A stretch of 64,000 nucleotides of DNA from Ligustrum vulgare (Eukaryota; Streptophyta; Magnoliopsida; Lamiales; Oleaceae), in contig OY743184.1 in assembly GCA_963555705.1 (NCBI GenBank), positions 20,201,859 through 20,265,858 on the forward strand, in the 5' to 3' direction. The stretch's first letter is position 1; each line of letters opens with the position of its first letter. The notes under the pieces are model-generated. The model worked only from the letters and a program-made list of their open reading frames with translations, was not told where the DNA came from and did no database searches. The translations under genes were made by a program, and so were the position numbers. This document shows, piece after piece, positions 1 to 12,016 of this stretch.

Positions 1-43
1 CATAGTTTCCAGGGTTGTCTTGCACATTCATAACCACGGCCAC

Positions 44-45
<2 letters not shown>

Positions 46-102
<57 letters not shown>
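46..102. repeat. (TTA)n microsatellite
   Basis: An uninterrupted TTA trinucleotide run of about 19 units. It is translated as a tyrosine run on the plus strand, but nothing suggests that it is coding. It lies left of the last visible exon of the minus-strand TWD40 gene, so it is probably intronic. Confidence 0.95.
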
Positions 103-103
<1 letters not shown>

Positions 104-980
104 TTGTGTCAAAACGTGTCTAGAAAACATTCAACAAGACAAACTAATTTCCAGATGTCACAGATCACCCAGTGGAATTCAGCTGTGATTTCAATGGCAG
201 GTTCAGCTGTTGTGCGTAAAATCTTGCATAGTTTTATAAAGGCAGATATATTCTTGAGAGAATTTACAAATCTGCCCAATTAACTTTGTGGATCTTCCGA
301 AATTTCCCTTCTCAAAATTACATTAAGTTCTTGTCCTTGGATCATAAAACGTTATCCTAAAACTCAATCATTTGGTAATCAATACTTATATTTTGTACAA
401 CTTTTCACATTTTAACCTATAAGAGTTTCTATGACAATATATTAAGCATTTAACATAATTAGATAAAGATATAAATGAGACCACGTTGTGCAACATAAAA
501 TAAATGTTCTGATAAGTGATAATTAAGAGAGATCATGGAGAATTTAGATGATTATCTTTCTTGAGTTAGGATCAATACAATGCCTCATTTTGCCAAACAA
601 ATCAATAATGTTAAGATTGGGTATGCTTTAGATAAGTCTAGACTATGGAGCTGTAAAGTTTTTCCTACAGTACATTTTGCTCAGAATAGCTCTCCAACTA
701 TTCCTTGCAAATCAAAACTAGTTAGCCATGGTTTTCTGTCATTGCTGGAGAGAACAGGCCCTATGCACAAACCCATTTCAATCCAATGAACTAGTCCAGT
801 ATTCATTATCAAGAAAGAGCGACGAAGATTAACTATGAGGAGTAAAAAGTAATACATTTGCCTAGTATAAATGTATTCCACTCTTTAAGTACTAATAATA
901 ACCAACACTCTTTCACAATATCAAATCCTATCAATTTTGTTAGCCAAGTAAGAAAACAACATAGTTACTGCTGCACTCAC
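103..980. other. Non-coding left edge, probable intron of the TWD40 gene
   Basis: No exon matching the next part of the TWD40 protein was found on the minus strand. The exon ending at 981 stops in phase 2 with a GTGAGT donor, so the gene continues, and the next exon must lie beyond base 1. A 69-codon plus-strand ORF at 580-789 has no recognisable similarity. Confidence 0.5.
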
Positions 981-3900
981 CCTTTCAAATGATGCTCTTG
1001 AAGTTGTGCCTGAAGCTGGTGGTCAGCTAATATGCCAGACGAACCGAGGGATGAGAGTTTTTCCTTCAATACAGATGCTGCACAGAACTCATGGTCAGCA
1101 AAAACAAAAAATCTTCACAAGGATAATAAGATAGCACATATTGTCCCATGTATGTCTTGCTTTGGGGAGAGAACGGTTAGTGTCGGAAAAGGATGAATCA
1201 ATTTGCGCCAAGAAAATGACATTTGTTGTTTTGTCTCAAATTGCGTTACTATCTAGACACAAATTACTTTGCATGTCCACTAACAGATCCTATAAACCCT
1301 GGCTCCTGTAAATCCACCAACCAACCCAATAAACAAAGATATTTGGCTCATTTCTTATGGTAAGGTGAAAAACTAACTGAAATAGTAGGTCAGAAAGCAT
1401 GTTTTTGATCCAACAGTTTGCATCGGCCCAAAACACGTAATGGATAAATGCATTAACTTCTCATGGTATGTTGACCCGTTCAGCACATTTGGACAAACAT
1501 GTACTCCAAAACTATCAGCCCCTACCATAATATTCTAATAATCAATAAAAATATATAAAAATTAACTAACCAACAAGCATTTCAAGTGAAATAACTCCTC
1601 AACACGTCTCTTGAAAAGAAGATAACAAAAAAAATTAAGATTTGTTAAACTGATGCAATGAAAGTGAGTCCAGATACTTCCTCAGAGAATATGCCCAATC
1701 AAATTATCAATTCTAAGATGGTCACCTGAAGACCCCCTTGCACTTTGCAGAACAGCGAAGAGTTGTTTCCGTCCCTCTCTAGTGTATGCAGCTCTATTCT
1801 TACGATTGTCTCCACCGCTCATGCTCTATATCAAACAGAATGTATATATTCATCTTTACGTTTGACGCATATAAGTTGTCTTTAATAAAATCGATGATAC
1901 TTACTGCAAAGAGTAATGCTGCTAGATTCAACTTTGGGTGTACTTCTAAAGCCTTAATTCGGGGAAGTGGATAAACTGCTTCTCCCCCTTGCTGAGAAAG
2001 AATGCGAGGGATGTCAATGGATTCAATTGCTGCAATGTATAACAGAGTAAGAGAATGAAACATATGACAGAAAAAAGGCAAAAGGCTGCAAAAAAAATAT
2101 AAATAAATAAAAAGGCAGTAAAAATGTATAAAAGAATTCCATGACAAAAGAATGCTCAGAGTTTTTGAAGCAGCAAATGCACAGAGAATTCAATAAAGCG
2201 AAAATTCATGAGCTCAAAGAGGATTAAAGATATGAATGTACTAAATCAGCATTCAGCACCATGAACCCTCGACAAAATAGTGTTGCTAAAAGAAATAGCC
2301 CCTGTTTGGCCCTCTTTAAAATTTAACAAATTTTTCTTTCTCATCTTTTCAACCACACATTTATCAATAAAAATAATATTACACATAAACCCAAAAAAGA
2401 TTCCTTACCTTTTAACCATACATTCTCCTAAAAATCATTATTCATTTCAAATAAACTCTTTTTAAACAAAACATCAAACAGGGGCATAATAGAGCCTTAC
2501 AAGACATGAAGGGAATTATATGAAATGAGAATAAGCTACCAAGAATTTTTGGGTAGAGTTTGTAAATGTAGATTGTTATATGGGGTTTGAGTATCGTCCA
2601 GACCAACATCAGCATTTTTTCTCTACTGACAAACATCAACAGTTGTTTTTGCAGAAATAGGGATAACAAAAATTAATAATTATGTACCAGATCCCAGTTT
2701 TTAGAAAAAAAAATGTAGCATATCTACCCTTTTCATTCTAGTCATGTCAAAGTTACCCCCTTTACAATTATTTCATATCAAATTACTCTTCATTAAGAAA
2801 TTAGGAATTAGGAAGCACTAGTATAAAAGATGCAAAATTGATTCTAGAATTGCTTTAGTGCAACCTCAATCATTACTAAACAAAATGTAAGGATAAATTG
2901 TTTCGAAACCTAATGGTCCCTTAATAAAGTATTAAAAGAGAGAAACCACTAAATTTGCATCACTGAACATGGTTACCAAATTTACCGTTCTTCATCACAC
3001 TAAAAAGTGCAGAAAGGTAGATTGCTTAACTAACCAGCAGGCTCAAAAAAGTTTGCTTGCATCGGAGGTCTATTAGGATTCACTGTTACTCGTGTTTTCC
3101 ATACTTGAATACTTCCATCTTTGGACAAAGTGACAAGTAACCGCAACATTGGGAGCCAAGCAACTGAATTTATTGGTTGAGAACCTACTTGTGTACTGGA
3201 ATGGCATATAAAATTGAATGTCATGATTCAAGAATGAAAAAAACAACTAAAGAAAAGAAAAACAAGAATGATAAACTGATGAAGACAAAGCTAGTGAGAA
3301 ATTACAAAAATTGGATACAAACCTACAAGTAATTGTCAAGTAAAAATTCCCTATATTTTCCAGAAGCAAGACTTGCAAAATCTGTCATTATATTTTTTGA
3401 AGATCTAAAATGCTCTTAAACTATTATCACTGATTGACCATGTTCATTTTATCTACTTGATTTCTGCAAAAATATCAAGTTCTCTAAACATAATCATGTG
3501 AATTGCCTATAAAAATATATGACCAGCGGCTCAGATAGCTTTTCAATAGAAGACCACATCAATAGTTCCAGACTTAACAAAATAGAAGCAGACAGTCTAC
3601 AGACCATAGAATGTATAAGCAACAGTGTTAGTGGAAGCAGCAGCAAACAGGAAAGCTAGCAAAACTTTGGTCTCAGAAAGCAGGCAAAAAAGTTGAGCTA
3701 TCTCAGCAATTATCCACAAGCAACCATTAATTAACCCAGGCTCAAAGTACTGCCCACTAATTAAGACACTCCAGGACGAAATACAAAAGTAAGTAGCCAA
3801 CATAGGAAAAGAAATATTAAGGAGAGCAAATCTACACTAGCAATACTATGCACACCACGATGACACATAAAAGCAAATATAACTGGAGAAGAAAATACAA

Positions 3901-6900
3901 AATTGAAAGCATATATTTTAAAAAATGCAGATGGATACTTACTCAAAAAGAGATATGATGAAAAAGGAGAGATATCAAGAGGAGCAATCAGTAGACAATA
4001 GACCCAAAATATTAAATTTAAGAAACAAAGAGTCCACATTAAGCAATGGTAGAGTCCATAAAAATTTATTAGGCATTTAGACTTCACAACATTTATTTTT
4101 GTTAGGAAAATTATGTTTCCCAAATTGTTCTTCTAGTTTGTAAAATTGTAACTAAGTACATGTTTGGCAAGGCTTAAATTATATTTTAAGATGGTCAACT
4201 TATGTTTTATCCCCATATTTCCTAAGAATCACAATTTACTACCCACATATTAGTCACATATTTCGTAGAACCACAATTTATAAGCACTTGTAAGCACTAC
4301 GAAACAAGCACTAAATAAATTTAGCAGATGAAAACCTTTGTGTGACACTGCAGTAATGACTACGGAGCCATATGTAACTTACATTCCAATCATTAAAGGT
4401 CTCTCAGTGGAAACATCCCATGCAAGAAGTGTACCCCGTCTATCACCAACAAAAATCCATTCCAACATAGGATGAAATGCAAATGCACCAGCACCAAGTA
4501 GCTTAATCGTGTTATCAACTGCAAAAGGATCAATAAATTAAAAGCTTCAAATTTAAATGGCCAAAATTCTGTTCAAAGGAGCTACACTATCATATCTCTG
4601 GTGAAATAGAGAATAAGTAATAGAGAAGTGTTATTCCAATCTTACGTTGTAGTGTGTAGTTAACAGCATATGTATGGATATTGTAAGCTCGAATTAAACC
4701 GTCTTGATAAGCCACGTACTGAATCAAAAAGAATGCTCAAAAAATTAGCTGCATGGACATTAGGCACTACATTCACACAGCCAGAGAGAACTAACAAAAG
4801 TGAATGAACTTGGACAATGACATAGTCAACTTAAAAATGTTACCAAAGCCGGAAGGCGGGGATGGCAAGCAAGATTGACAACGGGTTTCTTCAGGTCAGT
4901 CTTTATTTTTGTCGGCGCTTTCCCACCTTCCACAGTACCAACAACTTTACACAAGCAAAAAATTAGAGACTTAGAAAAGTGATATAAATGACCAAAACAG
5001 AAGTACTTTCTGATGTTTGATAATTAGATAATTTTATTTCGAGGCACAAAACAGAGTAGGTGCAGGCATGCAGACCATATAAAAGGTGTACAGCTTCTGT
5101 GACTACAAACTACTCAACTCACACCCTAGCAACCAAGCACCTCCATCCCCAAAAAAGAGATAAAAGAACCGCAACGTTCAAAAAGAAATAAATAATGTAA
5201 CAGAAGGGACAGTTATTTAGAGGTCCTCTGCCATACTCCACAAAAATAAGTTTTGCAGGCTACCATCTTGGACTCTATTGTAATTTATATGAATTCATCG
5301 TTCTTCAAAGCAGCACTTATTAGTTCATTACATATTGTAAATATCAGGATCTTCATAACCTATATTTGGGCATATAAATACTTGTTCCATGCCAAGAAGC
5401 TATGCAGGATTCCATGGTTTCAGTCATCACCATGGTCTAAAATCTCCACAAATCCTTCACAGCATGGTATTGTAAGAAAAGAAGGCTTACAAATTCCATC
5501 TCCAACCTACAAAAATAATATCTCTGATCTAATATTTTCCATCCCCTTTGAAAATTATTACAAGTGAGGCTGAATTGTCGGATTTGTCTATTAAAAGTTA
5601 AAAACAACAACTATATTCATTTAAGGAATCAATTATAAAATAAAAAAAGATGAATTATAAAAGATATTAGACCAGATAAGCCCAACCTGTCACACTCATC
5701 TTCTTATGAAAACCGAAAAACACAACAGGTTGAAGGGGAGTCAAGGCGAGATGAACTTCAGTGTCAGTAGAAATTTGTTCCATCCTCTTTTCAGGTGAAT
5801 GCAATACACATGTTTGCTCACTGTCAAAATCACAAGATCGTATTGTACAGTCCTACAATATGATCCAATAAACGTCAGCCACATGCATTGAAGAGATCAG
5901 AATAGCATGTCATGTGCAATTAATTTTAACCTGAATGCAGCTGGGATGGGTGGGAGAGAAAACAATAAAGAAAGATAATACAAGATTTTATAGAAAGACT
6001 AAAATTAATGCTATTTGAAAGAAATACGAAGCATATCATTGAAGCTTTAATATTGTACACAAGATTTTTTAATATATAAGCACAACACCAGGATATCTCA
6101 CAAAAAATCATAAAGCAATTCTCTTAAGCCTCTGTTTAAAGGAATCATTACGATTTATAAACTAATTTATAAACAATACAATTTCACAAACAACTTTTTA
6201 ACCATGCAAATTTTCTTATTCCACTTTTTAACCACACATTTTACCTCAAAAACATAAATAAATCAATTTATAATTGCTATAGGATTACCGAACAGAGCCT
6301 AAAACTTTTTGGCTATCATCTTATAGTATCCTATCTGACTTTTGAAATCTTGTAAACTTTTATTTCTAATTCTTCATAATAATTTTGAGTTTCCTCTTTT
6401 CGTGTTGGTTGGGGGGGGGGGGGGGGGTTGTTTTGCAAAATTCAACTGTGCCACGTGGCAAGGTAATCAAATTAAAAATTTATTAGGAATTAGATTATAT
6501 CTTTTCTTTTCTTCTTCTGCACAAAATATTCCAATGCCAATTTTTCAGCTTTGTTAAAATATGTCTACAGGTACCACAATCAAATTTTCTCTCTTTCACT
6601 GTAATGACAAAATACTATACCAATCAGATTCGACAATTGCAGTCCACAAGGTAAATCTAAACTCCCAAGTTCAACCATTTTCAGGAAAATGTAACCAACT
6701 TTTACTTCCTTGCTAATGATTCAATAGCGGACCAATCAGCCAAGTGGTCATTTTACTATTTGATGAACAAATTAAAACTAATAGGATAAGAGGAACCCAT
6801 TGCACAGCCCCCACCCTGTCTCAACATCCTCTGGTCCAAAAGCCGAAACAAGAAATGAACAGGGGACCAAAAAGAATCACTGGGAGATTCAATACGGTTG

Positions 6901-7752
6901 TTCTCATTTAATCAGAGTAGCAAACCCTCTCCACACATCTTTCAGTAAAGCAACCTTTTTCCACCATAAAGCCTGGGAACTCAGATCCTATCTGATTACT
7001 TCCACAATGTCAGATATACATACTTTAACCAATGCAGTCCAACTTGAAAACAATCACAACAAAAGATACTGCATAACATCTGCACCAGATTGGACCTACT
7101 AGAACAGAATTTGTGCAAGCGAACTATACAGAATACTGAATATATTATATGGCAACTAAAAGTTCCCGTATAATTCATTTTAAATGACTATTTCTTAACT
7201 CCTGTTACATTACATGAGGCTTCACGTGTTCAATGACTCGAAGTGATGAGTATTTTATGGACTCAAAAATCAGGTCAAATTCCATATTTCTTTGTTTCAC
7301 TCACAAATCCCAGATGAGAAGTATTCCTTTTTCATAACAATTTATGAACTCTTGGGAAAAAATAAAAATAAATACAGATTACAAGTTTGAGTACTGACCT
7401 CGAGTATGGCTATCACTGAATGGCCAACGGTAGGACTATAAGCCATGCGAACAACTGGTGAACCTATGTCCAGCGACGCGATCTTGCATCCAGTATATGC
7501 ATCTAACTCTATACACGCACAAAAAAAATTCAATAAATTATATGATCATACTAAATATGGAGAAAATGGTAACCTCTTCACTTCCTTTACTGAAAAGGGA
7601 AACGATTGTTGAACTGTACCGATGATGTGTGTCCCAATACCGACGGCAACAAGAGCTTGCGTCGGGTGGAATGCTGCAGCATGAGGCTGCAAGGGTTTGG
7701 AGCTCCGATCCACATGCCTGAGATCCAAATGCTGTAGTGTGGTCCACTCCAT
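981..7752 (-). CDS. TWD40-1: TWD40-type subunit of the TPLATE/TSET complex (N-terminal ~400 residues, partial)
   Basis: Subunit of the plant TPLATE (TSET) adaptor complex, which acts in clathrin-mediated endocytosis at the plasma membrane. Ten exons join in phase (minus strand): 7620-7752, 7399-7508, 5687-5852, 4844-4944, 4646-4718, 4383-4518, 3035-3195, 1905-2029, 1726-1825 and 981-1077. All introns are GT-AG. They total 1,202 nt, or 400 codons plus 2 nt, with no stop. The start is the second ATG of its ORF, giving MEWTTLQHLDLRHV; five extra codons lie upstream. Family landmarks include PHAAAFHPTQALVAV (exon 1), DIGSPVVRMAYSP (exon 2), VGDRRGTLLAWDV (exon 6), LVTLSKDGSIQVWKTRV (exon 7) and SQQGGEAVYPLPRIKALEVH (exon 8): a WD40 propeller followed by the start of the linker. 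Family members are about 1,600 residues, so roughly a quarter is visible. The N-terminus and length fit TWD40-1 rather than TWD40-2, from memory. The gene appears intact. Confidence 0.9.
2298..2485. mobile_element. Tourist-like (PIF/Harbinger) MITE in a TWD40 intron
   Basis: 188 bp with inverted ends GCCCCTGTTTG / CAAACAGGGGC, flanked by 3-bp direct repeats ATA (2295-2297 and 2486-2488). It is AT-rich inside and carries the motif AACCACACATTT. It lies in the intron between the exons at 1905-2029 and 3035-3195. The 3-bp target duplication and this TIR type fit PIF/Harbinger-derived MITEs. It has no coding capacity. Confidence 0.75.
6128..6299. mobile_element. Tourist-like MITE, second copy in the TWD40 gene
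   Basis: 172 bp with ends GCCTCTGTTT / AACAGAGGC-like (the right end reads AACAGAGCC), flanked by TAA (6125-6127 and 6300-6302). The interior carries AACCACACATTTTA, as in the copy at 2298-2485. It lies in the long second intron (5853-7398). Confidence 0.7.
6411..6427. repeat. 17-bp poly-G tract
   Basis: A homopolymer of 17 G on the plus strand, inside intron 2 of the TWD40 gene. It is C-rich on the transcribed strand. Length is prone to polymerase slippage and assembly error. Confidence 0.9.
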
Positions 7753-8203
7753 CGATCCCACTTCCAATTCTAATGTTCAATTTCAACGCTATATGACGAT
7801 TCCCAGATGTATATCTATAAATTTATACTTGAAAAACTTTGCCTACTAGATCCGATCATGGAAATGAAATTATCTACATCAACATAGAGAGAGAGAGAGA
7901 GAGAGTAAAAAGAACAAAATCCAGATCGAGTTTCTAGGATTTCTTCAGGCCGACTTTGGAAACTATTTATTGGAGAATCACAGTGGAAAATGAAAATGGG
8001 GTAGAAATTGCCCGAGAAGAATGGAAAAATGGGAATAGCCCAGGTCGTGCAATTTTATTATTAACTAGACTAGATAGAATTTCTTCGGGCCATGTTATTC
8101 AAAAATATCAATTTTAATAAGTATTTGTAAATTTTTAATATTTATACATAATTAACAAAAATTAAAAATACATAAAAAATAATATTATATCACAATAACT
8201 AAT
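7753..8203. other. 5' flank of the TWD40 gene
   Basis: Contains the 5' UTR and proximal promoter of the minus-strand gene. A (GA)n run at 7886-7905 (CT-rich on the gene strand) is typical of plant 5' leaders. No convincing TATA box was identified. AT-rich sequence from 8090 to 8203 ends at the left LTR of the Tat element, so the transposon lies about 450 bp upstream of the start codon. Confidence 0.5.
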
Positions 8204-8888
8204 TGATGCAGTAAAAATTCCTAACATTGACGTGACAGGATCTGATGATACTTGATTACTGAAAAAGATGAATGAATTCGCCTTGGATGATCTGCAAAAA
8301 AGGCGAGGAGAATTCTTCCCGTCGCCCCTCCGGTGTGAAAATTAATATTTTGGAGAAAAGTAGAGAGAATATTTAACTGAAAAACGTAAAGAATAATGAA
8401 TTAATAATATGTGATCAAATGAATTATATTTATAGGGCTAAAAATCTCATAACTTTTTTAATTGAATAAGGAGTCATTTTGATGTAAAGTTATCTTTTAA
8501 GGGGAATTCTATCATAACAAGAATAGAGTTCCCTCTTTTTAGGAGGTTTCCTCATAAGATACGTCTTGTTATGGAGGCCCAAGAAGAAGAATGAAGTCAA
8601 TTAATGAAGGAGGTTCGAAGTCCTATCTATGTCGGGCTTCTACGCGTGGTATGGTCGAGACTGGCCGACCACATATTTTATAATCCATGAGATTTAATGA
8701 TGAGATCGGGATGACCCGACCTCTACTGCGAGGAAAGCCCGGGCATTTAAATCGTCCTTTGACAAATGGACAGGAGATCGGGCGATATCAAGTCGGAACA
8801 TAGACCGGTCATTTTATCTAGATGGGCCGATCTGCTTACATTCCAAACACCCGGCCTATTTCAGGACGACATAAAATTCCCATGATCA
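8204..8888 (-). repeat. LTR, probable 3' LTR of the minus-strand Tat element (LTR-A)
   Basis: About 685 bp. In minus orientation it starts TGATCATGGG and ends CTGCATCA, so the termini share TGAT/ATCA. A TATA box, CCCTATAAATAT, lies at 8423-8437 on the minus strand, correctly placed for U3-R. It is followed on its internal side (8889-8900) by a G-rich stretch, CACGGGGGCCA on the minus strand, a plausible polypurine tract. The left flank reads CTAAT (8199-8203). No second copy of this LTR is visible in the window, so the boundaries are inferred from termini and not from an LTR alignment. Confidence 0.55.
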
Positions 8889-9256
8889 TTGGCCCCCGTG
8901 CATCAGGGATTGGCGATTGATACCTGAATGCATTTAACCTCTCACAGCTGTTATATTTATTAATGACGCATTTTGCCAACTGTTATTTTTTCATTAATGT
9001 GTTGTCATTAATAGTGTGCAAACAGATTGTCGCCACGTGTCCAAAGTGAAAGGCGGAGATTCAAAAATTTTCCCGCCTATTTTCGCCTATATATATATAT
9101 GTGGTCCATATTCTCTCATCGTTTTACTTTGCGATTTTGTGAGAGACCAGAGAACTCCTCGAGCGTCTAGCACGATCTCATTCTCAAACAATATTTCCTT
9201 TAGGTAAGCTCGGCCACGCCCGACCTTTTTAACTCCGTAACTTATTCTTAGGAAAA
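8889..9256 (+). promoter_or_regulatory. Leader and putative promoter of the antisense ORF
   Basis: Between LTR-A and the antisense ORF. A TATA-like stretch CTATATATATATATG lies near 9088-9102, about 155 bp before the ATG at 9257. A possible very short leader intron runs from GTAAGC at 9204 to TTCTTAG at 9251. Placement suggests that the plus-strand ORF has its own promoter, separate from the LTR. This is inference from motifs only. Confidence 0.4.
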
Positions 9257-10083
9257 ATGGCCAGGCAGGTGAACATAACCGACCTTAGGGAGGTAGAGAA
9301 CCTAGATGAACCCTTAGAGGTCGAGCCCATAGGTTTCTACCCCCCACCCTCCCAGGATGAGGAGTCGGGTGATGAGGAAGGGGTTGAGGTTGATGTTGAC
9401 CTAGGTAGTGGGTCGAGTGAGACTGACCTTGAGCTCCCGACCTTTAACAGTAGGATGAAGGAGCACACGGTTGAGGCTAATATGAGGAAGTTCGGGTTGT
9501 CCGAGGAATCATAGTCCAGACTCCGGAGGCAGATGATGTTTCTTACCATTGGCGGGAGGAGGAGATGATGGTATTTCACGAGTCCCTCGTGGCCGGGCTT
9601 AGGTTTCCTTTGCACCACTTCTTCATTGATTTTCTTCTTACAGCTAGTATAGTCCCGGGGCAACTCGCACCCAATGGATGGAGAATCCTAGTTTATTTCT
9701 TTGTTTTATGTAGGAGTTTAGGAATTGAACTCACCGTTGACTTGGGTAAGTGTCTTTTGGACTTGAAGTATTTTCCTCGATGCAACTGCTTCGTCTATTT
9801 AAGTGGGAATGGACGTTTTAAAGTTCCCTGGGTTCCTTCCTCCATAAAATACTGGAAAGAAAGATTTTTCTTTATAAAGCCCCGGGCCGGGGAAAACCTT
9901 TTTTTATCAACCTTTAGGAGATCAGACGTAGATAGCTTTAATAGGATGGAGAATAAAAGTGAGGAGGAGATGGCCGATCTTTTTGCCAATGCCGTTAGGG
10001 TATGTGACTTTGGCCTGTTGGCTGAAGAGGCCTCGGACTTGACAACAAATGAGATTTTGAGCCAGGCCGGTCTTGACCTTTAG
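9257..10083 (+). pseudogene. Antisense ORF of a Tat/Retand-type element, 5' part (putative gypsy-type transposon domain)
   Basis: Two ORFs, 9257-9514 (acidic, starts MARQVNITDLREVENL) and 9565-10083, in different frames. The second frame is open upstream back to about 9514, so a single small frameshift near 9505-9514 separates them. The second part has the hallmarks SLVAGLRFPLHHFFIDFL, APNGWRIL and PSSIKYWKERFFFI of the plant 'putative gypsy type transposon' domain found in the extra, antisense-oriented ORF of Tat-lineage elements. It lies downstream of integrase and opposite to pol, as expected. The biochemical role is unknown. Confidence 0.65.
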
Positions 10084-10132
10084 CCCTGTAGTTCTCGGCC
10101 TTGTAAATTAAGTAATATATATATAGATATAG

Positions 10133-10528
10133 ATGGCTTTTGATGGTGACAAGCTAAGGAAGGTGGTCGAGGAGAGAGCGCGAAATGCTGCGCAAAAGAG
10201 GAAAGACTACGGGGTCGTGCTGTGCTGTTATCAAAAGAGGCCACGCAAGGAGCAGTCCGGGCATGGGGAACCCTCGAGAAGGAACGAGGATGGTCCTCCC
10301 CCAAGAGTGAGTGGTCGAGATGCACGAGGCCAGATTCCTCGGGAAGAGCCGGCGCCTGAAGCTGCTCCTGAGGGTCCCACATCGGCCGATCTCCGGGAAA
10401 AAATGGAGGGAGGTCTTCACCCCGGCCTTCTAGAAAAGTACTGTGAAGAGGTCGCGTTTGAGCAAGGGCCGAACCATTTTATGAATGCTGCGGTTAAGGT
10501 ATATTTATATCCCCGTGCTTATACTTAG
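10133..10528 (+). CDS. Antisense ORF, middle exon (charged, coiled-coil prone)
   Basis: 131 codons rich in K, R and E, ending in LREKMEGGLHPGLLEKYC and NHFMNAAVK followed by a GTATAT donor at 10500. It lies 50 bp after the previous ORF in the same direction. This order, a globular conserved part followed by a charged, coiled-coil-like part, is common for the antisense protein of these elements. A splice to the segment starting after TTATCAG at 10579 is plausible. It could equally be a separate decayed ORF. Confidence 0.45.
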   Translation: MAFDGDKLRKVVEERARNAAQKRKDYGVVLCCYQKRPRKEQSGHGEPSRRNEDGPPPRVSGRDARGQIPREEPAPEAAPEGPTSADLREKMEGGLHPGLLEKYCEEVAFEQGPNHFMNAAVKVYLYPRAYT

Positions 10529-10579
10529 TATTTTGAAACCCTTCTTGAAAATGTTACTAAGTTTTTATCCCAATTATCA

Positions 10580-11075
10580 GTTGATCAGTATTGGCCGGGG
10601 GCTAATCAATCAGGGTGTCAAGCGCGGAGAGACTTCGAGCTAGCACATCCACTCTGTTCAATACGAGGCCACCAAGGCTCGGGCTGCGAAGGAGAAACTG
10701 GCTCGTGTGGAGTCAGGCCTAGCCTTGATGACCCCAAGACCAAGACCACACTCGGAAGGAAAATGTAAGGCTTGTAGAGGAGCTTCACCTGGCGCGAGAA
10801 GAGATCGAGGTTGTAGAGGCCTATAAAAAATTCGAGGTCATGCTCTGGGCAACTACGCCTTGGAGTCATACTCTCGAGGAATGAGACAGGCCCGAGCTTG
10901 GATCAAACTTCACTTGCCCGAGCTTGATACCAGCCCCTCTCTCAATTTCCCCTGGGGACTGAAGGCCTCGACCTTACCCCCTTCCTGGAAGAGGACGCCG
11001 AAGCTGAGGTCAGGTTCGACGAAGAGGCTGATGACACCAGCGATCATGATCCTCAGCAGTAGCTCGTTAGGCTAA
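10580..11075 (+). pseudogene. Antisense ORF, 3' part, frame-broken
   Basis: Starts after an acceptor-like TTATCAG. Short helical stretches such as YEATKARAAKEKLARVE and VEELHLAREEIEVVEAYKK appear in different frames, indicating a coiled-coil tail interrupted by frameshifts. A final 71-codon ORF (10860-11075) is in another frame. A polyadenylation-like AT stretch follows 11090. The segment looks non-functional. Confidence 0.4.
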
Positions 11076-11490
11076 TTTTTGATGTATAGCCCGGGGTATG
11101 CCCCGAGGATCTTTTGTAATCGATTTTTGTTTTAAATGAAAAATATTTTGTCAAAAGCACGTGTCTTTTACTTTGCGTTTTATTGACACGTTATTGATCA
11201 TTCCAAACATGCGATCCGACCTTGTTTAACTTATCGATCCTATTTTAAAAATAATCTTTGTCGAACATGGACGACGTTTGATCGTAGGAACAAGGTTTAA
11301 CTCTTCGTACCACCAACATTGAATTGATGATGTTTGGTAACTAAGGTCGGGAATGCTCGATCTTTTTCATCAATTCACAAAGTAGGTCAAGATTCTGACT
11401 TAGCGAAATTGAAATAACCATTTTCATAAGGTCGGGTAATATCGACCTATTTGTTATCCCTAGGGATAAGTTTTTTATAAACATAGGAGG

Positions 11491-11880
11491 AATAATTTGT
11501 AACGTCTTGCCACGAGACCTTGTAAATTATTCGTTAGAAAATAATTTGTAATATCTTGCCATGAGACCTTGTAAATTATTCGTGAAAGAATAATTTGTAA
11601 AGTCTTGTCATGAGATATTGTAAATTATTTGTTGGGAAATAATTTGTAACGTCTTGCCATGAGATCTTGTAAATTATTCGTGGAAGAATAATTTGTAAAG
11701 TCTTACCATGAGACATTGTAAATTATTTGTTGGGAAATAATTTGTAACATTTTACCATGAGACCTTGTAAATTATTCGTGGAAGAATAATTTGTAAAGTC
11801 TTTCCATGAGACATTGTAAATTATTTGTTAAGAAATAACTTGTAAAGTCATGTGGATGACCTTGTAAGTTATTTCAAGAT
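11491..11880. repeat. 49-bp tandem repeat array, ~8 copies
   Basis: The unit begins AATAATTTGTAA and contains CTTGCCATGAGACCTTG. Successive starts at 11491, 11540 and 11589 give a 49-bp period, with diverged last copies reaching about 11880. It lies in the non-coding gap between the antisense ORF and integrase. Tat-lineage elements commonly carry tandem repeats in this non-coding part. Confidence 0.85.
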
Positions 11881-12016
11881 TTGGTTCTCTGGTGCTCATA
11901 CTTCAGAAGAAATACTTTTATTAAAGGGGACTGAACGATGGGCCTCGTTTAAACCTTACCCAGAAAAACCATGTGGGACAAAATCTGGATAAGGAAAAAG
12001 AGTACCCGTCCCTGAC

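Noticed and set aside
580..789. 69-codon plus-strand ORF near the left edge
   Set aside because: No recognisable motif, no splice context, and in a likely intron of the minus-strand gene.
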